Source: Podochytrium sp. JEL0797
Lineage: Eukaryota > Chytridiomycota > Chytridiomycetes > Chytridiales > Chytriomycetaceae
DNA: 19,193 bases
Direction of reading: 5' to 3'
Assembly: GCA_027596195.1 (NCBI GenBank)
Contig: JADGJG010000456.1
Location: 1-19,193, forward strand
In this document: piece by piece, positions 9,601-17,243 of the stretch
Layout: each line of letters begins with the position of its first letter
How positions within the stretch are numbered: the stretch's first letter is position 1
Position numbers and translations under genes: made by a program
The notes under the pieces: generated by a model
The model's input: only the letters and a program-made list of their open reading frames with translations
Told to the model about the DNA's origin: nothing
Databases searched by the model: none

Positions 9601-9971
9601 TCGAAATCCTCCTCCTTTCCCTCGGAAAGCCTTCCCCAGCTCCCCCCATTTCTCCCATTCGAACCCCCTCCCCACAGGCAACCCCGACCCTTCCAACACG
9701 CACGCGCAAACTTTCTTCGCATCGCAAAACCATTGTCGAATCGATTCGAAACACGATCCGAATGTGGGTACATCATCCGCACAAGGAAGACATTCATGCA
9801 TTGGGCAGTGAGGAGTTGATGGAGGAGTTGTCGGATCCTGCCAAGGCTTTGAAGATGGTGGTGGACGCGTATAAGCGGGCGGAGAAGTCGGAGCAGGAAG
9901 CGAGGGAGGCGAGGCAGGAGATTGAGAGACTGCGGTTGCGTGTTGCTGAACTCGAGGCGATACACAAATAA
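6641..9971 (+). CDS. HRI-like eIF2-alpha kinase, 1000 residues, six exons
   Basis: Exons are 6641-7483, 7547-7716, 7788-8061, 8135-8699, 8759-9474 and 9537-9971; all introns are 59-73 nt. The protein should phosphorylate eIF2-alpha to slow translation under stress. The N-terminus is disordered, then residues about 245-340 match the HRI (EIF2AK1) helical domain (KLLLVSLLENFCMLYDQSP, LFFVLCKQLSVMG). The kinase domain has a Gly loop LGKGGFGQVW (392-401), AVK (Lys415), helix-C Glu433 in ILREV, an acidic insert of about 160 residues, FIQMELCGKTL, the catalytic loop HRDIAPKN (679-686), DFG (746-748) and GTVTYASPEQ. The last about 100 residues include a coiled coil (DAYKRAEKSEQEAREARQEI). No RWD, HisRS-like or luminal domain is present, so GCN2 and PERK are excluded. 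Two oddities are the missing catalytic-loop Lys (Ala683) and about 47 extra residues before DFG. Confidence 0.92.
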
Positions 9972-9972
9972 A
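9967..9972 (+). terminator. AATAAA overlapping the kinase stop codon
   Basis: AATAAA includes the TAA stop (9969-9971) of the kinase gene. No other plus-strand AATAAA lies in the 112-bp gap to the next gene. If used, the 3' UTR would be very short. Confidence 0.4.
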
Positions 9973-10010
9973 CCCTGACAAAACACGAAAAACAACAATA
10001 CGAAACTCGA

Positions 10011-10016
10011 TTTATT
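10011..10016 (-). terminator. AATAAA of the zinc-finger gene
   Basis: The minus-strand AATAAA is 68 bp past the stop of the zinc-finger gene. Cleavage 10-30 nt downstream would fall at about 9980-10000, almost touching the convergent kinase gene. Confidence 0.6.
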
Positions 10017-10083
10017 GTTTACTGTTGACGAAGAGCCTTAGTCATTTAATGCATTTTGGTATGTATTTGATAATGTGGGGCTG

Positions 10084-11418
10084 TTAAGGTTTCCAATCGT
10101 TATCCCCTTCAAACTCTCCCTCTGCAGCACCAAGCTGTTGTGCACCGAGCTTCCCAGCTGCGCAAATGCGCTGATGTCTTTTGAGATTACTTAACACCGT
10201 AAACTTCCATTCGCAACCTGACGTGGAGCAATGGTAGGGCCTCTCTCCCGTGTGTGAATTCATGTGAGTTCGCAAAGTGGACGGCCGCGTGAATCTCTTG
10301 TTGCAAACAGAGCACATGTACCGACGCGGCACAGAACTGCGATACGCTGAATCACTGACCCCATCGTCCAGCTCCGCAATCATATCCCCAGTCCCCTTCA
10401 ACACCATAATTTGTCCGCGACTCTTGCGAGACGCGACGGTTCCACCACTCGCGGAGGCCGCGGCCGATGCAGCCGCTTTTCTCTTTTCGCTTCCCTTTTT
10501 TGACTTGGAATATGTTTTTACACTCTCCTTCCTCGTGGTACTAAGTGTGTCTGAAATCGCAGACGGTGCCCCCGCGTCAAGCCACATCATAAACGCCGGG
10601 TCCGCCGCCATCGCGAAATCGGAATGTGCCGCAGCCGAGTCGGCATGAGGATACAGATGCGAAGCGAACGAGAATCCCGGGGAAAGAAATGAATGTCCAG
10701 CTGGCAAGTTGGATTCAGGGTCAACAATCATGGATGCATCGAAATGTTGCGTTTTGAGCGGCGAGGAGTGCATGAGAGAGAGTGGGAGGGATCCGGAGGC
10801 GGTTTCGTAGTTCCAGGTGGGGACGAATCCACCCATTCCTCCTCCGCAGGGAAGGGCGGTGTAGGGTTCTTGGTCGGGGTGGCTTGTGGGTGTTGAGGCG
10901 GAGGGTGGGATGAGTTCGTGGTTTGAGGAGGCCATGTCGGTGGGGGATGTGACAGGTTGAGTGGGTGAGCCGGTCCGGTTGAAAGGAAGGGTGCTGCTGT
11001 ACGCGGAATGTTCGAGCAACTCTGATTTGATTTGTTCGGCTGTCGCGGCATAACTGAGGTGGTCTTCCATACTCAATGGTTGAAGATGCATATTACTGAA
11101 ATGCTGGGGATACCCTTCGTACATGTACTGGTTTTCAAAGTTGGGAATGAACTGGGCGTATTCGTTTATACTCGACGAAGACGAATTGGCCGAGTTCATG
11201 TAGGAGTAGGATCCAATCATTCCGGGCCCCACAGGCGCATTGAATCTGCTCCCAAACATCATATTTGTCATGTGATTGGGGAATTTGGAAGGATCGAGTT
11301 CACTTGATAACCCTCCCCATTGTGAATCATCAAAATCCGGACCTGTGGATGCGGAAAGATCTTGTTCAAGGGGCTTGAGATTCTCTCCTGAGCCGTGTGT
11401 GTCGTTTCCTCGAAGCAT
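10084..11418 (-). CDS. C2H2-type zinc-finger transcription factor, 444 residues
   Basis: This is a single exon with ATG at 11416-11418. Two adjacent fingers lie near the C-terminus. Finger 1 (about 369-389) is CSVC...HMNSH, a classical C-x2-C-x12-H-x3-H. After the linker TGERPYH, finger 2 (about 397-419) is CSTSGC...HQRIC, a C-x4-C-x12-H-x3-C in which the last ligand is Cys. This pair resembles fungal regulators with RPSTLRTHMNSHTGE. A Lys/Arg-rich patch about 55-70 residues before the fingers (KTYSKSKKGSEKRK) could be a nuclear signal. The first 300 residues are Ser/Pro/Asn/Met-rich and probably disordered or activating. Targets are unknown. An upstream 5' UTR intron is possible (a CTCTACAG acceptor-like site about 60 bp before the ATG), but I cannot identify a donor. 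Confidence 0.88.
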   Translation of the reverse strand: MLRGNDTHGSGENLKPLEQDLSASTGPDFDDSQWGGLSSELDPSKFPNHMTNMMFGSRFNAPVGPGMIGSYSYMNSANSSSSSINEYAQFIPNFENQYMYEGYPQHFSNMHLQPLSMEDHLSYAATAEQIKSELLEHSAYSSTLPFNRTGSPTQPVTSPTDMASSNHELIPPSASTPTSHPDQEPYTALPCGGGMGGFVPTWNYETASGSLPLSLMHSSPLKTQHFDASMIVDPESNLPAGHSFLSPGFSFASHLYPHADSAAAHSDFAMAADPAFMMWLDAGAPSAISDTLSTTRKESVKTYSKSKKGSEKRKAAASAAASASGGTVASRKSRGQIMVLKGTGDMIAELDDGVSDSAYRSSVPRRYMCSVCNKRFTRPSTLRTHMNSHTGERPYHCSTSGCEWKFTVLSNLKRHQRICAAGKLGAQQLGAAEGEFEGDNDWKP

Positions 11419-11878
11419 TTCTATTCAACGATCGCTCAGTGAACTAAACGCGACGCGTTCGACGTATCAACACGATCAAACCTGTAGAGATATTTCTGAT
11501 GAGATGGGATCGCGATCAAAAGTTGAAAGTTTGCAGGGCAAGAGATATGAGGCGTTTGGTTCTAGCGTTGCAATAGGATGTGAGTAATGACGATTCATTA
11601 GAATATCGATGGTATCGGGTCTTTGACCGCGATCACACGACGAGCCAAAAAGCCCCAACGAGCGGCAAACCAGTGATCAACGGAAGAATGACAACGAATG
11701 TATTTGGAACGAGTTTGACGCGTGTGGGGTGAACTTTCAACGAATGAGTCCCAGCTAAAGACAAATATTTTTTTCAGCCCTTTTGACAATTTCTCTCGAT
11801 TTATCGCGTTTTTGCATTCCTAAAAAGTCACGTGAGGAATATGATTAATTGCGCAAAGTGTTCAAGCTCATCATTTTG
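11419..11878. other. Promoter region of the zinc-finger gene and 3' flank of the ABCG gene
   Basis: The 460 bp hold no convincing gene. Contents are a 10-bp palindrome GATCGCGATC at 11508-11517, an 8-bp palindrome TCACGTGA at 11828-11835 and a T-run at 11767-11774. A 60-codon minus-strand frame (11476-11658) has no family match I can recognise and is probably leader or intron sequence. Confidence 0.5.
11828..11835. promoter_or_regulatory. TCACGTGA palindromic E-box
   Basis: This extended E-box lies 410 bp upstream of the zinc-finger ATG and 44 bp past the ABCG stop. Such sites bind Cbf1- or MITF/TFE-like bHLH proteins. Regulation of the zinc-finger gene is an inference. Confidence 0.3.
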
Positions 11879-14800
11879 TTATTTGATTCTCACACCACTC
11901 GGTTGCCGCGTCATGCTCGCCAACGTCCGAAACGCGATCCAATTCCCAATCACCACCATGCTGAGCAGCACCAGCAGCGCTTTCCAAATATCGATTCCAT
12001 CTGTTCTGAAGCCGAACTGGGCAATGATTGTTTCACCCCTCACGTTTTGAGCAAATCCAGTCTCTTGCATCTGCAGCACGAGGTTTGTGAACTCGTTTCT
12101 CACGAGACTTTCGAATCCGTAACGCATGGGAGATATCCATTGAATCCAAGATAGCACGGACGTTATTGAGCTCAGATTGAGAAAGAATCCACTGAAAATC
12201 ATGGCGGGGATGAGGAAAAGTGGGGCAATTTCAAGGCCCGTCTAATTACACGCGATTAGTGAAACTTTACCGAGACCAACAGCTTCAGATTTATACCTGC
12301 AATGATGATGTTGATGCAGCGATTGCGATTCCCAATGACATTCCCACCATGGAAATTAAACAACTCGTGGTGATGGCAACCAACACCTTTCCGATATCGT
12401 TTTGGAATCCGACGAGAAAATAAATTACAATTGTTTGGAAGCCTGGAAATACTATATACAGTGGCGATTCCGCTAATCTGGAAAAGAGTCTGTTGAGAGG
12501 CAGCAGTTTCGAAACAAGTATTGAGATTACACTTTTGCCATGAAATAGGATGAAATGCTGTAATATCCCTATAAAAACAGCAAATACTCGCATCAGATGA
12601 ATGGCTTTCATAAGCGATCATGTTACCGATGCGTGCTCTCGCAAGAACATAGATTTTTCCCGGCTGAAAACACTCAAATTTGAAGTCTGCGAAGTCAAGA
12701 AATTGGAAGAACAGAGAAAGAATATAACACCAAGACGATTCTGCATTTGAAAAAGTTTGAACAGCTGTTTGGCTATGAAACGCGAACTGCACCTGAATCG
12801 CCGAGGCATTCGTCAACAGGCTGGTTTGAAAGTATAGAAATCCAATCAAACATGTGGTGAAGAGGGTCTGCACAAGCTTTGTTTGAAGAACTAAAGGATC
12901 GCGGATTGCCATTTTGCTGGCTCGCATCCAAAGACACGTGAACTTAAACCCGCATCAATGATCAAATTCAAAAATTGAATCGAATCCTGAAAATACCTGA
13001 GTACACCAGTTACTTGACCGCTTGAAAGCAGCAGCACTGATTCCAGTCGAATGCTTTGGATATTTTAAGCGGCTCCTCAATTTTTGATACTGGGGGCTCT
13101 TAAGCCACAAATCCAGTAACGCATCAATTCGCCCTAAACCATGCGGATATTCAATTTCAGTCTCATTCCCCACGTTCAATATGCTCATGAAATAATAATC
13201 GGCTGGATTCGAATGTTTTGGACATTCGAATCCGAAAGACGCGAAATACGTAATCGAGTCTGCCGCACTCCCGTGATACATGATTTGTCCATCCGCCATC
13301 AAGATTAAGTCATCAAAGGTATGAAAAATGGCGGAACTGGGTTGATGGATAGTCGTAATGACTGTTCTGCCGGTTTTTGCTAAAGCCTTGAGCGTGTTGA
13401 TGGCGGACAGCGCGGTGAAGGAATCCAACCCCTAAAATCCAAAAAATGAGTCAAAGAGGACAGAATATGCGAGATCATGGCGCATACACTTGTTGGCTCG
13501 TCCAAAAACAATATTGCAGGTCGCGTGATGAGTTCCATCGCGATTGCACACCGTTTCCGCTCGCCTCCAGAAATTCCTTTTGTGACCGCATCTCCAATGA
13601 TTGTGTTTTCTGCATTTTTGAGATTCACGCTTTCGATAATTTCATTGACAGCGTTCTCTTGTTCTTTGTTGGAAAGATGGGGCAACCGTAACTTTGCGGA
13701 CATTGTGATTGCTAAATTCTCGCGTTAGGACTCCAATGCCTGTGCCGAGCAGCATATGTATACCTTCTTTCACAGTCATTGTAGCGCAAATCACGTCTTC
13801 CTGATAAACAAATCCGCTAATGTGCTTCATGTCGACTGGAAACATGGACACGCCATTGACCGAAATTCTGCCGGCCTGAATGCCATTGTGATCGATTCCC
13901 GCAATACAATGGAGTAAGGAAGTTTTCCCAGCTCCACTTGCTCCCAAGATGGCAGTCAATTTTCCCGGTCGAAAGAACCCACTAACGTTTTTTAGAATTG
14001 GAGTCTCCACGTCAATTGTTGTGTTCTTTCTGAATATGCGCGTTGATTTTTGAACTATCTTTAGACTCAGATTCTCGTATGCAATGTGCATTCGATCGGC
14101 CTCGGGGACATTTCCGACAACGTTCTGCATCAAATCTTCTTCGCTGATGGAGAGACCACTCCTGGTTTTGCAGAGATCTTCTGTCACTGTTATTCCGAAA
14201 TCTTCCTCGCTTTTCAAAATGATCAAACGAGGAGTTGTCACGTTCAAGGAGGAACGGAGACTCGCTTTTCTCGACACGTCGCCGAATCCGGAATGAAAGC
14301 TCGCATTGTCATCAAAGGATTCAGAATCACTGTCGTTCATCTGGACAGTGGCATTGCCGGCGAGAGGGGAGGCCTTCAAAATTTCTGGACCAACGCGTAC
14401 ATTTCGAGAACTGATGGAATTGTGCTTGATGCTTCCGAGACTCTTGATGCCGCCATTTCGCAAGCTGAAACCACTCGTGTTATTACTTGCGTTCTTCAAA
14501 CTTTGTTCTTCGTCCTCCTCTTCTTCGGGAACAACGTTGTTCAACTGAAAATTCGACCCCATCGCTTGCAACGCGTCCTTCGAGCTCATGAACGCCATTC
14601 GAGATAAACCCGTCCCAGAAGTAATGGTTCCCGATTTCGACGAAGAATTAGTGAGATTTCGGGCAGCAGTTTGCGCAATCGCGACAACACTGCTGCTTTT
14701 GGACACGAGGGCCGTGGGCTCTTCGACATCTTCTGCGGTTTGGTCTTCTGAAATGCTTTGCATGCTTCTTGTGGAAGAAACGGCGCTGAGTTGGCGCCGG

Positions 14801-14972
14801 GACGACGCGCTCGCGGAAGCGCGAAGAAGTGACGTTTCTGATCAATTTGTCAGCACTTTGGCTGCAGTGCTCCTGTCCGCAGAGATGAATGGGAACGCGT
14901 ACCGGTAGTTGGTTTGATTGTTAATGAGGCCCTGCTGGTGGAGCTGGACGTGTCGGCGACCGTGTTTTCCAT
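11879..14972 (-). CDS. ABCG-family half-transporter, 882 residues, nine exons
   Basis: Exons in transcript order are 14972-14903, 14837-13764, 13711-13488, 13431-12997, 12942-12793, 12740-12627, 12568-12531, 12477-12297 and 12241-11879. Introns are 52-65 nt and the total of 2649 nt is in frame. The layout is the ABCG 'reverse' order, with the nucleotide-binding domain first and the membrane domain second. Motifs include Walker A GASGAGKTS (about 322-330), a Q-loop in YQEDVICATMTVKE, signature ISGGERKR, Walker B ILFLDEPTSGLDS and the H-loop TIHQPSS. The membrane part has NRLGVIFFL, FSREKSMFLREHASG, YFMAKVLAESP and IPAMIFSGFFLN. It should dimerise and export lipids, sterols or drugs; the substrate is unknown. 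About 240 N-terminal residues are Ser-rich with an acidic run (EEEEDEE), longer than in typical half-transporters and likely regulatory. Exon 7 is only 38 nt. Confidence 0.93.
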
Positions 14973-15025
14973 CGTCCGAAGAGAGTTTGTCGAGCTTTTC
15001 AATGGTTTGTTGTTGTGAATTGCGA

Positions 15026-15031
15026 TTTATT
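15026..15031 (-). terminator. AATAAA of the first synaptobrevin gene
   Basis: It lies 51 bp after the stop of the SNARE gene at 15082 and only 53 bp upstream of the ABCG ATG at 14972. Transcript ends and starts are therefore packed together. Confidence 0.6.
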
Positions 15032-15081
15032 GAAATAACGATATCCAGGAAATATATCAGCGCGTGTGAAGGGGGAAATGA

Positions 15082-15703
15082 TCAGTGCTTTTGAGTCGCG
15101 ACCACAGAAACTGCAAGTGATGCAATCAGTACCTCAAATTGAACACCAGAATAAAGAAACGCATTACTCACTGATAATAACGAGAACAACCACTGCCAGA
15201 ATACCCCCCAGAATCATCTTGCTCTTCATATCCGCCCACCACATTTGCTTGCGCACATCCGAAGCGCCGCGTTTGAATTGCATGGACGAGTTGGAAAGGT
15301 CTTCGGTTTTGTTTTGCAGCGCTTCGAGGTTTTCGCCTCGTTCAACGACTTTGGCAATGTTTTCGTTCATGACGTTGACGACCTGGGTGCGATGAGTGAA
15401 TGAGTTTCAGGTGCTGGGATTATGACTGCGATTGCAAAGTAATCTCATTCCGAGATGCTGGCACCCCTTCCCTTTCCACTTGCATCTGCAGGATACTGCA
15501 GGATGCCGTATGGGAAGAAGACACTGGAGAAGTATGACGCATCGCGGCATCACTGCCGAGCCCCCAGGAGGTGTCGCATATCATTTGAACGCTCCAATGG
15601 TTGATCGAGAGCAATCAATCCATCCCTCCCTGGGTCGCAAGAAGCATCCGATCCTCACCTCATTCACTTGGCTCTGGACCTTGGATACGTTGGATGATGA
15701 CAT
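15082..15703 (-). CDS. Synaptobrevin-like R-SNARE, 94 residues (first of tandem trio)
   Basis: Exons are 15703-15659 (MSSSNVSKVQSQVNE), 15382-15172 and 15110-15082. The protein is a brevin-type v-SNARE: a short N-terminus with no longin domain, then the SNARE motif with zero-layer Arg in KVVERGENLEAL. Next come NKTEDLSNSS and VRKQMWW, the Trp-Trp juxtamembrane motif, then a membrane anchor (MILGGILAVVVLVII) and a short lumenal tail SVVATQKH. It acts in fusion of secretory or endosomal vesicles with Q-SNAREs. Intron 1 is phase 0 after E and unusually long (276 nt). Intron 2 (61 nt) is phase 1, 23 residues after the first Trp. The GTG upstream in frame is not a likely start. Its nearest relative in the window is the gene at 15824-16544. 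Confidence 0.92.
15482..15506. repeat. Imperfect palindrome inside the long SNARE intron
   Basis: GCAT and CTGCAG arms pair with CTGCAG and ATGC, with one bulged base and a 4-nt loop, giving about ten pairs. It lies in the 276-nt first intron of the SNARE gene at 15082-15703. It also reads as a tandem ATCCTGCAG(T/A). It might shape splicing or be chance. Confidence 0.5.
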
Positions 15704-15814
15704 GGATTGCAAATTGGTTTTCGATGAATTTTTTTGGTTGTGAATATTTTTGGAATGCGGCACAACGACTGGCGCATGCGATCTCCGTCGATCCAGGAAA
15801 AAAGGATATACAGA

Positions 15815-15820
15815 TTTATT
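15815..15820 (-). terminator. AATAAA of the second synaptobrevin gene
   Basis: The hexamer begins 3 nt after the TAA stop (15824-15826), so the 3' UTR would be very short. Confidence 0.55.
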
Positions 15821-15823
15821 ATT

Positions 15824-16544
15824 TTATGCGGAAGGACTCGGCATGGAAACTCCGTTCGAATGGTTCTGCGTCAAAACGACCGCGACTGCGAATTCAAGAA
15901 AACTCGTAAGCCCACAAACGAAAAAAGGTAGCAAATAGAGCCCCTGCACTAAGCTCACCGATAATAATAATCAGAATCGACACAATCAGCGCCGAAAGAA
16001 TCAACTGCATCTTGACGCTTTTCCACCACATGTTTTTGCGCACTTCGTGAGCATTCGATTTGAACTTGTTGGCTTCGTTCGACAGATGTTCCGTGTTGTC
16101 GACGAGGTGTTCGAGATCTTCTCCGCGGTTCAGGATTTTGGACAGGTTGTCGCCCATGACTTTGGTTGCCTGTTCGAAATGGGGGATTCGCATGCGTGAG
16201 TAGATTCATCCAATGCGTTCGGCGGGACAGGAATTGAGTGGTTCGTTCAAGCCAGAGTTGGTTCCCTTCGTCGTCGAGAACTGGTGTTCAGCTGTGTTTC
16301 TTCCCGGTCCACCCACTCGTCCGCCACTTCAAATCGCCAAGTACATAGTGAGACATATTGGCAGGTGTTTCGATTTGCATTCGGTGTAGGCGCCAGGGCG
16401 CAGCGGTTGCAGCAAACCGCATGCTTCAGTGTGCTTCCGGAGGATGGCGGTCGGGGCTCACTCGCTGAATCGCTCAACTTTCGAAGGACGTATGAGCTAT
16501 CGCACCTCATCAACTTGGGTCTGGAGCTTTTGCACAGAAGTCAT
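15824..16544 (-). CDS. Synaptobrevin-like R-SNARE, 103 residues (second of tandem trio)
   Basis: Exons are 16544-16506 (MTSVQKLQTQVDE), 16169-15959 and 15885-15824. It is a brevin-type R-SNARE with zero-layer Arg in KILNRGEDLEHL, then NTEHLSNEANKF, VRKNMWW, an Ile-rich anchor (LILSALIVSILIIII) and tail VAVVLTQNHSNGVSMPSPSA. Gene structure matches the neighbour at 15082-15703: intron 1 phase 0 after V-D-E (here 336 nt), exon 2 of exactly 211 nt in both, and intron 2 phase 1 at the same residue. It is therefore a tandem duplicate with moderate divergence, mainly in the N-terminus and anchor. The role is vesicle fusion; a division of labour between the two copies is likely but not shown. No longin domain is encoded upstream or in the long intron. 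Confidence 0.9.
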
Positions 16545-16704
16545 GAAAAAGCGTTTGGGACTGATTTTTTAGAGCAGGGTTCGATACTGTTCGAGACACG
16601 TCTCATTTTCAGCGCCCAATTTTGAGTTCTGGGTTTTGCTCCGAAACCGAGATAATCTGGAACCGCACGTAGTACTAGTATTTCCTTCAAGTCCATCATA
16701 GATT

Positions 16705-16710
16705 TTTATT
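16705..16710 (-). terminator. AATAAA of the third SNARE-like gene
   Basis: It is 55 bp past the stop at 16765 on the minus strand, within an A-rich tract. Confidence 0.6.
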
Positions 16711-16764
16711 CATTTTCCTCTTCCCTCTTTTCCCCCTATCGTCGATCAGGATCGATAGTTAGGC

Positions 16765-17133
16765 TCACTGGAATATAACGACCACAACTAGGAACAAGAG
16801 TGAGTATCGAACGCGCTCGGGCATCGTCTGTTCCCTCAGAACCACAACTCACCGATCGCAATAACCAATGCCGCAATACTTGCCCCAGCAAGCATCAACT
16901 GCTTCTTGTTCTGTTCCCACCAGACATTCTTGATGATCTGCTCTGTCTGAGAGCACGCCAGTTCTTCCAAGGGTGAATTCTTCAATTCTTCACTCATTTC
17001 CATGATCTAAAAGGGATGAGCGGGAGGGATTGACGATGTGATATGATCTCACCTCGGTTGCTTGATTCAGGTGCTGCATGATGTTCCTGGTTCGCTGTGG
17101 ATTCGAGCCTAGATTCGCTGTGACTTCTTCCAT
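16765..17133 (-). CDS. Divergent R-SNARE-like tail-anchored protein, about 85 residues (third of trio)
   Basis: Exons are 17133-17053, 17006-16853 and 16787-16765; introns are 46 and 65 nt, spliced length 258 nt. The protein reads MEEVTANLGSNPQRTRNIMQ, then HLNQATEIMEMSEELKNSP, then ACSQTEQIIKNVWW, an anchor LMLAGASIAALVIAI and VVVVIFQ. The Trp-Trp pair, the 23 residues from it to a phase-1 intron, and SEELKNSP against TEDLSNSS in the first copy show kinship with the two synaptobrevins next door. It is about 8 residues shorter between the N-I-M and S-E-E-L blocks, and has no Arg from there to the Trp pair, so the zero-layer residue is gone. A TATAAAG sits 4 nt before this ATG, so translation may instead start at ATG 17079 (MQHLNQATE). 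It could be a non-fusogenic or inhibitory SNARE, or a decaying duplicate. Confidence 0.72.
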
Positions 17134-17243
17134 GTACTTTATACATTTCAACGAGGTAAAGTTCGATTGCGTCCATCATAACGTTTGAAGATCACAAGAA
17201 ATTTAAACTGCGTATGTATTTGATGAATATACGAGGAACCCAC

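Noticed and set aside
11476..11658. A 60-codon minus-strand frame upstream of the zinc-finger gene, considered as a first exon
   Set aside because: No compatible donor/acceptor pair extends the zinc-finger protein convincingly, and the ATG at 11418 is adequate.
15384..15460. C/D-box snoRNA signals (GTGATG and CTGA words) in the first SNARE intron
   Set aside because: The C box is imperfect, and no paired terminal stem or spacing supports a snoRNA.
15420..15614. A 64-codon minus-strand frame in the long intron of the first SNARE gene
   Set aside because: It shows no similarity to a SNARE or any family I know, and using it would break the VNE-VVNVM join that matches synaptobrevin.
16247..16513. 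An 88-codon minus-strand frame inside the second SNARE gene, considered as a longin domain
   Set aside because: It reads through the splice donor after V-D-E, has many Arg/Cys/Ser and no longin pattern. Splicing from 16506 to 16169 gives a normal brevin.
16570..16600. GGTTCGATACT resembling a tRNA B box
   Set aside because: The final CC is absent, and no A box or cloverleaf arms are present around it.
16736..16758. Inverted repeat CTATCG / CGATAG in the 3' region of the third SNARE-like gene
   Set aside because: Six base pairs around an 11-nt loop is within chance expectation.
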